NCBI RefSeq assembly: GCF_023715445.1
Contig: NZ_JAMBOD010000006.1
Coordinates: 62,001-126,000 of the forward strand
DNA: 64,000 nucleotides
Origin: Fictibacillus nanhaiensis
GTDB lineage: Bacteria > Bacillota > Bacilli > Bacillales > Fictibacillaceae
Direction of reading: 5' to 3'
Under the pieces are notes generated by a model. The model ran no database searches and had not been told where the DNA came from. It was given only the letters and a program-made list of their open reading frames with translations. The first letter of the stretch is position 1; every line of letters starts with the position of its first letter. Positions 33,411 to 41,829 of this stretch are shown piece after piece. A program made the translations under genes and the position numbers.

Positions 33411-34397
33411 CTCTGTTTCATCTTCATGTCCGTTCACTTCTATTATTGCTTCTTTTGGCCAAGTTTTGACATGATCTGTTTCCAGGATTCCCATCGTCAC
33501 GTCTCCAATATTGGAATCTTCCAGAAGAGAATCTCTGACTCGAAATTTGATATCATCTGCATCTGCCAGTGTAAATCCTTCTTTAAGTTCTATATAGCTT
33601 TCAACATGATACCTTCTGCCTTCCTGCAGAATTCTTAACTCCTTGATGTCTACAACATCTTTATCCGCAAGAATAGTCTCCGCAACTCTATCTTCAACTA
33701 CTTTTGGTGCCGCAACACCAATCAATCCTTGGGTATTTTCATAGCCTAACTTAATGGCTACGACGACAAGCAGAAATCCTATCAGCAATGTTCCGATTCC
33801 ATCGAGGATATATGCACCTGTCAGATCAGCTAATACAATAGATATAAGCGCTAAAAAAGCACCTGAAGTTGCAATCAAATCTTCATAAAAAACAAGTCGT
33901 GTCGGCGGAGCAGCCAAGCTTACATTCTTGAACGACTCTTTTACAATCCCTAACCCAGTAGCTTCACTTCTCGTTTCATGTACAATTTCTTTCATTGCTT
34001 TAATTAAAATAAAACCGTCGATTAAAATCGCTAACAGCATAATTCCGATATTAAGCAGAAGATTCGTTGAAGGATGCGGATCTTGAATCAACTTCCATCC
34101 TTTTAAGATCGTTTCATAAGCCATTATGGAAACCACTACAACAGCAACCAATACGAATAGATTTACAACACGGCCAAAACCTGCTGGAAACCTTTTTGTA
34201 GGTTCTTTTTCAGAAAGCGCACTTCCGAAAAAAACAAATGCCTGATTCAAAGCATCTGCCGCTGAGTGCAGTGTGGTTGCAAACATCGCACCACTACCGC
34301 TTACTGCGGCGGCAATACCTTTAGCAATGGCAAGTACCGTGTTTCCTAAAGCAGCAATTCCGGACGATTTGTTTCCTTTTTTAAGTAGATTAATCAA
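33399..34397 (-). CDS. Cation diffusion facilitator family transporter
   Basis: 332 residues starting at a TTG (34395-34397) with GGAGTGGAGG 7 nt upstream. Six membrane segments (about 12-220) with the metal-binding HSAADALNQ in helix two and DGIGTLLIG in helix five, followed by a cytoplasmic ferredoxin-like domain (about 225-320). The H-x-x-x-D arrangement in helix two is shared with the iron/zinc CDF branch. Probably exports Zn2+, Fe2+, Co2+ or Mn2+. A repeat-like element upstream is also found before yfiB. Confidence 0.83.
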   Translation of the reverse strand: MINLLKKGNKSSGIAALGNTVLAIAKGIAAAVSGSGAMFATTLHSAADALNQAFVFFGSALSEKEPTKRFPAGFGRVVNLFVLVAVVVVSIMAYETILKGWKLIQDPHPSTNLLLNIGIMLLAILIDGFILIKAMKEIVHETRSEATGLGIVKESFKNVSLAAPPTRLVFYEDLIATSGAFLALISIVLADLTGAYILDGIGTLLIGFLLVVVAIKLGYENTQGLIGVAAPKVVEDRVAETILADKDVVDIKELRILQEGRRYHVESYIELKEGFTLADADDIKFRVRDSLLEDSNIGDVTMGILETDHVKTWPKEAIIEVNGHEDETEKTR

Positions 34398-34474
34398 AGG
34401 TCTGCCTCCACTCCTGTTTATTGTCTTTTTATAAGAATTCCTGAATTACTCCGAGTTTAAACCCCATAAAGAAA

Positions 34475-34512
34475 ACTTGGCTGACGCCAAACAGTTGCAC
34501 TTATACTTTTTT
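34475..34512. repeat. Repeat copy B upstream of the cation transporter gene
   Basis: ACTTGGCTGACGCCAA-ACAGTTGCACTTATACTTTT, matching copy A (33263-33318) apart from a 15-bp gap. Ends in a palindrome TTATACTTTTTTAAAGTGTAA (34501-34521). Confidence 0.6.
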
Positions 34513-34519
34513 AAAGTGT

Positions 34520-34552
34520 AAAAAAACAGACCGCTGAAAAAAACGGCCTGTT
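34520..34552 (-). terminator. Terminator of the alsT-like gene
   Basis: Minus strand AACAGGCCG pairs with CGGTCTGTT, followed by TTTTT. Confidence 0.8.
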
Positions 34553-34560
34553 CTAGATGT

Positions 34561-36039
34561 TTACGATACTTTTTCTTCTGTATTTCCTTGTGATTCGTTA
34601 TATCCGCCTTCCCAATACTCAGCATTCTTAATGCCTAGCTTAGTGGAATCGAATACTGGATCAAGTCCGGCTTTCTTTTGTTCCTCGTAATCTTTCAGCA
34701 CACGCAGAGCCGGCTTCGCTAAAATGAGGATCGCGATTAAGTTCAGCCATACCATGATACCAAGTCCAAGGTCACCTAGTGCCCAAGCAAGGCCAGCTGT
34801 TTTAACAGCTCCATAATACGTTGTTCCTAACAATACAATTTTAAGCAAGAACATCGGAATTTTATTGTTACGGCCTCGCATAAGGTACGCAATATTCGTC
34901 TCTGCGATATAGTAATAAGCCATGATTGTTGTAAATGCAAAGAAAAATAGGGACACAGCGACAAAACCAGAACCAAAACCAGGAAGCACTTGTTCGATGG
35001 CTTCTTGAGTAAATGCTGTTCCTGCCTCAACATTAGGAATGTTTTCAACAATAAACGTTCCATCTGCTTCATTTTGAACATTGTACATACCTGTAAATAG
35101 GATCATGAATGCTGTTGCTGAACATACAAGCCACGTATCGATGTAGACAGAGAAAGCCTGTACAAGACCCTGTTTAGCTGGATGTGATACTTCTGCAGCT
35201 GCAGCCGGGTGAGGTCCTGTACCTTGTCCAGCTTCATTAGAATAAATACCACGTTTAACTCCCCACATAATTGCTGAACCTACAATCCCGCCAAAAGCAG
35301 AATCAAATGAGAAAGCACTTCTAAAGATAAGAGAAAATACTTCAGGAATCTGTGGTAAATGGAAAGCTACAATGATTAATGAAACTAGTACGTATCCAAT
35401 CGCCATGAATGGCACAACATATTGGGCAACATTCGCAATACGTTTTACACCACCAAAAATAATAGCTGCTAATATAATTACTAAGAAGATCCCCGTAACA
35501 ACAGGACTAATATTAAATGCGTTATCAAGTCCGGCTGCAATCGAGTTTGACTGAATACCAGGCATAAGTAATGCCATTGCTGCCAAGGCTGATATGGCAA
35601 AAATAATTCCATACCACTTCCAGCCGATCCCTTTTTCAATATAATACGCAGGACCCCCTCGATACTCGCCGTCCTGTTTGACTTTATACACTTGAGCTAG
35701 TGCTGACTCAACAAAAGCGCTGGATGCACCGATAAACGCAATCATCCACATCCAAAATACTGCACCTGGCCCACCAAAACCGATAGCCGTTGCTGTACCG
35801 GCAATATTACCCGTTCCTACACGACCTGACAGGGCGATAGCTAAAGCTTGGAATGAAGATACTCCTGCTTTAGAGCTCTTACCCTCCATCATCAGTTTGA
35901 TCATTTCTTTGAAGTGCCTTACTTGCAAAAATCTCGTTAAGATAGAAAATAATAGCCCGACGCCTAAACAAAAATAAATCATCGGCTGACTCCAAAGAAT
36001 ACCAACTAAATCTCCTACAAACGTTTCAAAGCTGTTCAA
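34561..36039 (-). CDS. alsT: Sodium:alanine/glycine symporter (AGCS family, AlsT/GlnT type)
   Basis: 492 residues with about ten to eleven membrane segments. AGCS signatures are ALAIALSGRVGTGNIAGTAT, GGPGAVFWMW, GGPAYYIEKG and GIYSNEAGQGTGPHPAAAAE. Imports alanine, glycine or glutamine with Na+. The substrate cannot be told from the sequence; AlsT in B. subtilis has been linked to glutamine. Upstream lie a possible CodY box and a long inverted repeat. Confidence 0.87.
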   Translation of the reverse strand: MNSFETFVGDLVGILWSQPMIYFCLGVGLLFSILTRFLQVRHFKEMIKLMMEGKSSKAGVSSFQALAIALSGRVGTGNIAGTATAIGFGGPGAVFWMWMIAFIGASSAFVESALAQVYKVKQDGEYRGGPAYYIEKGIGWKWYGIIFAISALAAMALLMPGIQSNSIAAGLDNAFNISPVVTGIFLVIILAAIIFGGVKRIANVAQYVVPFMAIGYVLVSLIIVAFHLPQIPEVFSLIFRSAFSFDSAFGGIVGSAIMWGVKRGIYSNEAGQGTGPHPAAAAEVSHPAKQGLVQAFSVYIDTWLVCSATAFMILFTGMYNVQNEADGTFIVENIPNVEAGTAFTQEAIEQVLPGFGSGFVAVSLFFFAFTTIMAYYYIAETNIAYLMRGRNNKIPMFLLKIVLLGTTYYGAVKTAGLAWALGDLGLGIMVWLNLIAILILAKPALRVLKDYEEQKKAGLDPVFDSTKLGIKNAEYWEGGYNESQGNTEEKVS

Positions 36040-36056
36040 TAACTTTACCCCCTTGT

Positions 36057-36071
36057 ATTTGACTGAAAATT
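36057..36071. promoter_or_regulatory. Possible CodY box before alsT
   Basis: ATTTGACTGAAAATT matches AATTTTCWGAAAATT with three mismatches, 18 bp upstream of the start codon. Confidence 0.35.
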
Positions 36072-36077
36072 TACTCT

Positions 36078-36115
36078 ATTTGTAATTATAAGTGAAATCG
36101 TATATGATTACAAAT
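36078..36115. promoter_or_regulatory. Long inverted repeat in the alsT promoter region
   Basis: ATTTGTAAT (36078-36086) and ATTACAAAT (36107-36115) are perfect 9-bp arms 20 bp apart (centre-to-centre about 29 bp). Looks like a two-site operator; regulator unknown. Confidence 0.45.
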
Positions 36116-36283
36116 TGTGACAAGAATCACCACTTCTTACTTCCTATTATGAGTTGATATGAAATGAGATTACAAGATAAAATTCTTTCCAGTATGGACA
36201 TTTGTATCTTTCGTAGCGTATAAGTTACTAGCTTAATCCCAAATACATACATTTACGTAGTAGAATGTAATGGGTTTGGGCAT

Positions 36284-36312
36284 AAAAAAACCAGCAGATA
36301 GTTTCAGCTGGT
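36284..36312 (-). terminator. Terminator downstream of the threonine/serine exporter genes
   Basis: Minus strand ACCAGC pairs with GCTGGT (11-nt loop), followed by TTTTTTT. It is 135 bp beyond the stop codon. Confidence 0.65.
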
Positions 36313-36320
36313 ATTCTGTC

Positions 36321-36400
36321 GTTATTTGATTTCGATCTTGTTTTATTCAATATTTCGAAGTTTTATTCCTAATTAACGTTCATTTGAGAATTTTATTACT
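36321..36400 (+). repeat. Degenerate 20-bp array 5 (possible)
   Basis: GTTATTTG, TTTTATTC and TTTTATTC begin at 36321, 36341 and 36361, exact 20-bp steps, with a further TTTTATTA at 36391. AT-rich and weakly conserved, so possibly chance. Confidence 0.3.
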
Positions 36401-36447
36401 CTTTTCAAGCTTTGATTCTGAACTCGGGGCTTTTTTACTATTCGAAC

Positions 36448-36903
36448 TTACTGCGATTTGTTCACGATCGTCTTTAACTTTGATTTTCTAATGATCTGGT
36501 TGATCACTTCCGAAAATACCAGCCCGATCGCAATGGATCCTGAGATCATAAACGCTTTTGCCGCTAAGTTAATGGCAAGATTGTAGTCATTCTGAACAAA
36601 GTTGCGCATAGCATTATATGCAATCCCCCCCGGAACGAGCGGAATGATCCCTGCCACACTGTATATAATGACAGGTGTTTTATATTTTTTTGCAAAATAT
36701 TGTGAAGCGATGGCAATCGAAAATGAAGCAATAACAGTCGCTAGCACCATATCAACGCCATTAGCCTCTAGTAGAAAGTAAAGAATCCAGCCGATCATTC
36801 CAACGAGTCCGCAATGAAATAATGAGCGTTTCGGCCCGTTAAAAATAATAACAAAAGCCGCCGACGCGATAAAACTTGTTATAAGCTGTTCAAAAATCGT
36901 CAT
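36448..36903 (-). CDS. Threonine/serine exporter family, small subunit (YjjB/ThrE C-terminal part)
   Basis: 151 residues with four to five membrane helices. Corresponds to the C-terminal half of ThrE. The conserved stretch VAGIIPLVPGGIAYNAMRNF is near residues 83-102. 15 bp after the gene for the larger subunit, so the two form a split exporter. Probably exports threonine, serine or related compounds; direction and substrate are inferred from Corynebacterium ThrE. Confidence 0.8.
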   Translation of the reverse strand: MTIFEQLITSFIASAAFVIIFNGPKRSLFHCGLVGMIGWILYFLLEANGVDMVLATVIASFSIAIASQYFAKKYKTPVIIYSVAGIIPLVPGGIAYNAMRNFVQNDYNLAINLAAKAFMISGSIAIGLVFSEVINQIIRKSKLKTIVNKSQ

Positions 36904-36918
36904 CGTGAACGCTCCTTT

Positions 36919-37680
36919 CTAAAAAAATGAAAATGTAACGGCAATCCCTGCTCCAATCGCAAATGCGGTTAGAAAGGCATCTGCCCCTTTGGCAAGGCCG
37001 GAAATAAGGTGCCCCGCCATTAGGTCACGTACAGCATTCGTTATCAGAAGTCCCGGAACGAGCGGCATGACTGAACCTATTATGATTTTATCCAGCTCTT
37101 CGCCGATCCCTGTAGTTACAAAAAAGAGAGCCTGCAACCCAATTAAAAGTGATGCCGAAAACTCTGAGAAAAACTTAATTGGTACAAGCTGATGAAAATA
37201 AAGCAATGAAAGAAACCCTAATCCGCCTGTAATCAATGCCGGAAAAAAATCACCCCAGCTTCCTTGAAACATGATTAAAAAACAGCCAGAAGAGATAGCT
37301 GCTGCAAGGACATGAATCCATAATGAATAGGGAGAGCCAGATTCACTTATTTTCTTTAATTGTTTATATGCTTCTTCGATCGTATATTCGCCTGCGCTAA
37401 TTTTACGCGAGATTCCGTTAACACTAGCTACTTTTTCTAAGTCCGTTGTACGCTCAATAATACGAATCAGCTTTGTTTTAGTAGGTTCATCACCTTCCAC
37501 CGAAAACAGAATACCTGTCGGCGTAACATATGGATGTGACTGATGGGCACCAAAAGAAGCTGCAATGCGCATCATCGTATCCTCGACTCGATACGTTTCC
37601 GCTCCGCTTTGCAGCATAATTTTACCTGCCAGCAAACAAACCGCCATTATGTCGTAGGTTTCTTGTCTTTCCATCTCCAT
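36919..37680 (-). CDS. Threonine/serine exporter family, large subunit (YjjP/ThrE N-terminal part)
   Basis: 253 residues. N-terminal cytosolic domain (about 1-115) with LLAGKIMLQSGAETYRVEDT, then five membrane helices with GSVMPLVPGLLITNAVRDLM near residues 203-222. ATG at 37678-37680 follows GGAGAGTATGCTTA; an in-frame ATG two codons later is a less likely alternative. First of a two-gene operon. Confidence 0.82.
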   Translation of the reverse strand: MEMERQETYDIMAVCLLAGKIMLQSGAETYRVEDTMMRIAASFGAHQSHPYVTPTGILFSVEGDEPTKTKLIRIIERTTDLEKVASVNGISRKISAGEYTIEEAYKQLKKISESGSPYSLWIHVLAAAISSGCFLIMFQGSWGDFFPALITGGLGFLSLLYFHQLVPIKFFSEFSASLLIGLQALFFVTTGIGEELDKIIIGSVMPLVPGLLITNAVRDLMAGHLISGLAKGADAFLTAFAIGAGIAVTFSFF

Positions 37681-37823
37681 TAAGCATACTCTCCAATTTC
37701 ATACTTACCATCATTCTGTCCAAAATCGAACATTTAATATTTTTACAGTTTAACTGATTGGAGGTTTGAGGGCAATGGAGTTGAACAAGTTTGTATATGT
37801 TACTACAATAAATTCAAAGGTTA

Positions 37824-37982
37824 TTAACCATAAACATCAAACAGGTAGCTGAAAGCATCTTTCTTTTCTGATTTTTTTCTTACAAAACCGCTTTTTTCAT
37901 GCAATTTAACCGGAAAAGACGACAAGACTACTATAGAACCGCACAAGAAAATTAAACACATGATACCTGCTAAAATCACCAT
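37824..37982 (-). CDS. Small membrane protein, 52 residues, divergent from lacI-type regulator
   Basis: MVILAGIMCLIFLCGSIVV: one hydrophobic helix (about 2-22), then a basic tail with KLHEKSGF and RKKSEKKD ending VYG. ATG at 37980-37982 is preceded by GGAGGAATAAAAC, a perfect ribosome site. Its promoter would overlap the palindrome at 38024-38037 that also faces the LacI-family gene. No terminator was seen after it. Family not recognised. Confidence 0.6.
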   Translation of the reverse strand: MVILAGIMCLIFLCGSIVVLSSFPVKLHEKSGFVRKKSEKKDAFSYLFDVYG

Positions 37983-38023
37983 GTTTTATTCCTCCTTTTT
38001 CTTTATATGCCGAGCATAATTTA

Positions 38024-38037
38024 TGAAACGCGTTTCA
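38024..38037. promoter_or_regulatory. Palindromic LacI-family operator
   Basis: TGAAACGCGTTTCA is a perfect 14-bp palindrome. Its centre is GC rather than the CG of CcpA cre sites, so it is more likely the site of the adjacent LacI-type protein, which starts 38 bp away. Confidence 0.6.
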
Positions 38038-38074
38038 ATGCAAGAAAAACTTTTACACAAAAGAAGGTCCGTAA

Positions 38075-39037
38075 ATGGCAAATATAAAAGATATCGCAAA
38101 AATGGCTGGAGTATCGGTAACAACTGTCTCACGAGTGATAAACAATTATCCTTATGTAAGTGCTGAAAAAGCCGAAGCAGTGAGACTTGCTATGAAAAAG
38201 TGCAACTACCAGCGGAATATCAATGCGGTGCATCTAAGCAAGGGAAAAACCTATTTAATCGGAGTTGTTGTTCCTTTTTCAAATCATCCATACTTTGGAT
38301 TGCTGATCGAAGGTATAGCGAATGCTGCTTTAAAGAACAACTACAAGTTAGTATTAATCCAGACAAATTATGAAAAAGACAAAGAAATAGAAGCTCTGAC
38401 GATGTTAAAAGACAAACAAATCGATGCTCTTATCGTCTGTTCGAGGATTTGCGAGTGGAGCGTTATGGAGGATTATATCGAGTACGGGCCGATTATTCTT
38501 TGTGAGGATGCGCGAGGGAAAACCGTAGCTTCTACATTTGTTGATCATTATAAAAGTTTTACTGCTGCATTAAATTACCTTTATCAAAAGGGACATACAA
38601 GGATTGGGTATTGTATAGGAAGACGCTCTGGAACAAACAGTGAACAAAGAGATGCTGCTTATAAAGACTTTTTAGAGGAAAACGCACTATCCTACAATTC
38701 TGATTTCATATTTTCAGGGTGTTTTAATTTTGAAGACGGGGAAAAAGTTGTAGCAAAGCTAATACAGCAGAAAAGTCGCCCAACTGCCCTGCTCGTTACA
38801 AGCGACCAGGTAGCTGCCGGAATTCTAACCTGCTGCAAGGAACAAGGTATTTTTATCCCAGAAGACTTAGCAATTATGGGATTCGATAACCAGCCGATCT
38901 CACAAGTGATGCATATCACAACACTGGAAATACCACTTGTTGAGGTCGGGAAAAAGCTATTTCATCAGGCGATGGACGGAGAGAATGTTTCACATGAAGA
39001 AATTCCTGTGAAATTGATCGAGCGGGAGACCGTTTAG
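38075..39037 (+). CDS. LacI-family transcriptional regulator
   Basis: 320 residues. N-terminal HTH and hinge: IKDIAKMAGVSVTTVSRVIN (residues 4-23) and NINAVHLSKGKT; then a periplasmic-binding-protein-like effector domain from about 60, with GVVVPFSNHPYFGLLIEGIA and the C-terminal IMGFDNQPISQVMHITTLEI. ATG follows AAGAAGGTCCGTAA, a weak site. No sugar genes are next to it; the only obvious local target is the 52-residue membrane peptide on the other side of the palindrome. Effector unknown. Confidence 0.88.
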   Translation: MANIKDIAKMAGVSVTTVSRVINNYPYVSAEKAEAVRLAMKKCNYQRNINAVHLSKGKTYLIGVVVPFSNHPYFGLLIEGIANAALKNNYKLVLIQTNYEKDKEIEALTMLKDKQIDALIVCSRICEWSVMEDYIEYGPIILCEDARGKTVASTFVDHYKSFTAALNYLYQKGHTRIGYCIGRRSGTNSEQRDAAYKDFLEENALSYNSDFIFSGCFNFEDGEKVVAKLIQQKSRPTALLVTSDQVAAGILTCCKEQGIFIPEDLAIMGFDNQPISQVMHITTLEIPLVEVGKKLFHQAMDGENVSHEEIPVKLIERETV

Positions 39038-39121
39038 ATGGGGGCTAACTCAAAATTATATGAGTTAGTTCTTTTTTATGATGGTTTTACGGTACGTGTT
39101 CTTTTATTTATTACATGTTCG

Positions 39122-39240
39122 CTCAGAAAAGCTGAGTTACACTCAAAATCCTTGTCGAACCACCCCTAACATGCTGGTTTTCGCTCAAGATGCTTGTCGA
39201 ACCACCCTTACCGTGCTGGTTTTCGCTCAAGGTGTTAGAT
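39122..39240 (+). repeat. Tandem array 4, 42-bp repeat of two ~21-bp halves
   Basis: CTCAAAATCC..., CTCAAGATGC... and CTCAAGGTGT... begin at 39142, 39184 and 39226, exactly 42 bp apart. Two full copies and one partial; the second halves carry GTCGAACCACCC. A further CTCAG copy at 39122 is 20 bp before the first. The 61-codon open frame across it is repeat-derived, not a gene. Confidence 0.7.
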
Positions 39241-39261
39241 TTTCGTATTTAGAAACACCAT

Positions 39262-39306
39262 AAAAAGGCTCAACAGGGAACAATCGCCCTCTTGAGCCTC
39301 GTTTTT
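39262..39306. terminator. Terminator between lacI-type gene and DUF6526 gene
   Basis: AGGCTCAACAGGG and CCCTCTTGAGCCT with an 8-nt loop; T run on the plus strand (GTTTTT) and A run on the 5' side, so usable by both convergent genes. Confidence 0.8.
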
Positions 39307-39339
39307 CATATGAAAAGGATTATAATCTGCCTTTTTTCC

Positions 39340-39762
39340 TTAGATTCTGTCATGATCCGCTTTCCAGTTGTTAATCGCTTGTTTAATTTCTTTTGGTTTC
39401 ATGTTTTCTGCAGCAGCTCTTTCTGTTAATCCCGGAAACTCGTTATCTGGCGCGAAACGCAATGCCACAATCTGTCCTGGTGTCAGCTTCGCATCAAGAA
39501 GCTTTCCTGTTAACACATAATAACGCAGGTTCTCTTCAGCACGAATGGCACGGTCCTGTGCTTTCAACGGATATAAACGGAGCAGGGCAAAAGTAATCGC
39601 TAAGCTCAGTGACATCACCATTAAAAGTACCCCTAAAAAAGTATCCTCCGCTTTAAAAAGATAAACGATGCTTGCAATCAATCCCCCGATTACGAGCAAA
39701 CTCAATACATAATGATAGATCGGGTGCATGCGTGCATGATTTTTATAGTTTTGTGTATTCAT
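39340..39762 (-). CDS. DUF6526-like membrane protein
   Basis: 140 residues from the ATG at 39760-39762, with AGAGGAGACAGA upstream; the frame extends to 39888 but would overlap the permease gene. Two membrane helices (about 15-36 and 43-63) followed by a soluble helical domain with RAIRAEENLRYYVLTGKLLD, LTPGQIVALRFAPDNEFP and KPKEIKQAI. Last gene of the ArsR-ABC operon, 25 bp after the permease. Function unknown. Confidence 0.7.
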   Translation of the reverse strand: MNTQNYKNHARMHPIYHYVLSLLVIGGLIASIVYLFKAEDTFLGVLLMVMSLSLAITFALLRLYPLKAQDRAIRAEENLRYYVLTGKLLDAKLTPGQIVALRFAPDNEFPGLTERAAAENMKPKEIKQAINNWKADHDRI

Positions 39763-39787
39763 TCTGTCTCCTCTTTCTCTTTTGAAC

Positions 39788-40885
39788 TTACTCCCACTTA
39801 AACGTAAAGCTTGCGGCAATAAACGCTCCAACGAGCCAGCAGCCGAGAATAATTGCTTCCATGCCGAGGTCCATGAACGAAGCTCCAACGTTCATCGTTT
39901 CTCGCAGTGCATGACTCAGATGGGCAATCGGCAGAATCTGTACGATCGGCTGCAAGAATTCAGGCATGTCTTTTATCGGGAAGAATACACCTCCTAAGAA
40001 CAGCATCGGAAAGGACAAAAATCCTGCAATCGGACCTGCACTCTCTGGTGTTTTCGCTATCCCTGCAATAATAAAACCGATCGCCATAAATGCTAACGTT
40101 CCGAGTGTTACAAATGCGATTACTGTCAGCCATGAACCACGGACTTCAATACCGAACGCAAGCCACGCTACACCAAGTACAATCATCGCCTGCAAACCAT
40201 TGAGCATGAAGCGGGCTGTAATCTGCGCTGCTATAAACGTCGATGCCTTCAATGTAGTCCCTTGCATCCTCCGCAGAATTCCGCGTTCACGCCAAGAGGA
40301 AATCTGACCCGCAACACCGTTCATGTTGTTGCTCATAATCATCATCGCAACGATTCCTGGCACAAGGAAATCGATGTAACGCAGGTTCAAAGCTTCTACG
40401 CCTTTAGAATCTGTTACAACAACCGGCTTGTAGTCTACTTGTTTTTTACTGATCGTATCCACCGCATTATTTACAAGCTGCAAACCAACCTGTGATATAG
40501 CAAAATTAGTTTCGTTATAATAGACTGGGAGTTTAAATGGCTCGTTACTATCGCCAGCTGTCACACTCTCAGCGTAGCCATCAGGAATGATAACGACTAG
40601 CTGCAGATCTCCTTTTTTCAGCTTCTCGAGCTCTTCTTTTTCATTAGAGCTTTTTTCAAGCGAGATTGCTTCGTTTTTCTTCAATTCTTCGAAAAGAACC
40701 TTCGACTTTTCACTCTTCTCTTGATCAACTAAGGCTACCGTTAATGAAATCCCATTGCCGTTTCCTAAAAATGCCCCTAGCATAATCATCAAGAAAATCG
40801 GAAATGCAAGCGTCCAGAACAATACTTGCCGGTTTCGAAGGAAAATCCGGAGCTGGGCTAAAGTGAGTTGATAGTATGCTCTCAT
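39788..40885 (-). CDS. ABC-2 type transporter permease
   Basis: 365 residues. One N-terminal helix (about 22-42), a large extracytoplasmic domain (about 45-170), then five helices. The ABC2_membrane_3/YhgE-like layout includes RYIDFLVPGIVAMMIMSNNM and FPIKDMPEFLQPIVQILPIAHLSHALR. The gene begins inside the last codons of the ATPase gene (ATGA overlap, 4 bp), so the two are translationally coupled. Forms an exporter with that ATPase, likely for a drug, lipid or peptide; substrate unknown. Confidence 0.85.
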   Translation of the reverse strand: MRAYYQLTLAQLRIFLRNRQVLFWTLAFPIFLMIMLGAFLGNGNGISLTVALVDQEKSEKSKVLFEELKKNEAISLEKSSNEKEELEKLKKGDLQLVVIIPDGYAESVTAGDSNEPFKLPVYYNETNFAISQVGLQLVNNAVDTISKKQVDYKPVVVTDSKGVEALNLRYIDFLVPGIVAMMIMSNNMNGVAGQISSWRERGILRRMQGTTLKASTFIAAQITARFMLNGLQAMIVLGVAWLAFGIEVRGSWLTVIAFVTLGTLAFMAIGFIIAGIAKTPESAGPIAGFLSFPMLFLGGVFFPIKDMPEFLQPIVQILPIAHLSHALRETMNVGASFMDLGMEAIILGCWLVGAFIAASFTFKWE

Positions 40886-41808
40886 CCTTCTCTTAACCTT
40901 CTTCCTGTCATATGAATAAACACATCTTCAAGGGTTGCCGTTCTCGTTTGTAAATCCACCAGCTTCAGCTCTTTTTCAGACGCTAAGGCTATTAAGCTCG
41001 TAAGCGTCTTTTGCAAGTCATCCGTATACAGGATATGTACATCCTTTTGACTTCCGATCTGTTTTACAGCATCAATCTCTGACAGCACCACATCAGCTTC
41101 ATCATCAAAACGGAACTCAACCGCACTGTCAGACTGCAGGTTTTTCACAAGCTCTCCCGGCGTATCTAAAGCTATGAGCTTTCCTTGATCCATAATCGCG
41201 ATCCGGTCACACAGTACATGTGCTTCATCCATGTAATGAGTCGTCAATACCACGGTTTTTCCTCTGTCTTTTAATCGTAAAATAATATCCCACAGCGTTC
41301 GGCGTGCTTGTGGATCTAAACCTGTTGTCGGCTCATCTAAAAAGATAATCTGCGGATCATGAACAAGTGCCAGCGCAATAGCAAGGCGCTGTTTCTGGCC
41401 ACCAGATAATCCCTTAATCCGGCTGTTCTTTTTCTCCGTTAATAACATGTCATCAATCAATTCAGGAACCGAAATGTGCTCACGATAAAAACTGCCGTAT
41501 AGATAAAGGATTTCTTCCACTGTCAGCAATTCAAATAATGTTGTAGATTGAAGCTGTACGCCGATGACTTCCTTCACTTTATCCAGCTCTTGCGTGATAT
41601 CAAATCCGCCGACAATCGCTGTTCCTTCATCGGGTTTACGAAGCCCGACCAGCATTTCAAGTGTCGTCGTTTTACCGGCACCATTCGGACCCAATAAACC
41701 AAATACTTCACCTTTATGTACCGAGAATTCACTGCCATCCACCGCAGTGAAATCCCCATATCGTTTCACCAAGCCCTGCACTTTAATAATCTCTTGCTGA
41801 GACTCCAT
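40882..41808 (-). CDS. ABC transporter ATP-binding protein
   Basis: 308 residues of the DrrA-like ABC-2 class. Walker A GPNGAGKTT (about 40-48), Q-loop QLQSTTLF, signature LSGGQKQRLAIA, Walker B IIFLDEPTTGLD, H-loop TTHYMDEA, then a C-terminal extension (about 220-308). ATG follows TTTGGAGTGTGAAAA. 21 bp after the ArsR gene and 4-bp overlap with the permease, so a single operon under ArsR control. Confidence 0.9.
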   Translation of the reverse strand: MESQQEIIKVQGLVKRYGDFTAVDGSEFSVHKGEVFGLLGPNGAGKTTTLEMLVGLRKPDEGTAIVGGFDITQELDKVKEVIGVQLQSTTLFELLTVEEILYLYGSFYREHISVPELIDDMLLTEKKNSRIKGLSGGQKQRLAIALALVHDPQIIFLDEPTTGLDPQARRTLWDIILRLKDRGKTVVLTTHYMDEAHVLCDRIAIMDQGKLIALDTPGELVKNLQSDSAVEFRFDDEADVVLSEIDAVKQIGSQKDVHILYTDDLQKTLTSLIALASEKELKLVDLQTRTATLEDVFIHMTGRRLREG

Positions 41809-41829
41809 TTTTCACACTCCAAACATTAA

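Noticed and set aside
38024-38037. CcpA cre site in front of the LacI-type gene
   Set aside because: The central dinucleotide is GC, not the CG essential to the cre consensus; two mismatches at the core.
39078-39263. 61-codon open frame in the 42-bp array
   Set aside because: Repeat-derived, 42 is divisible by 3 so the frame stays open by construction; low-complexity text, no ribosome site.
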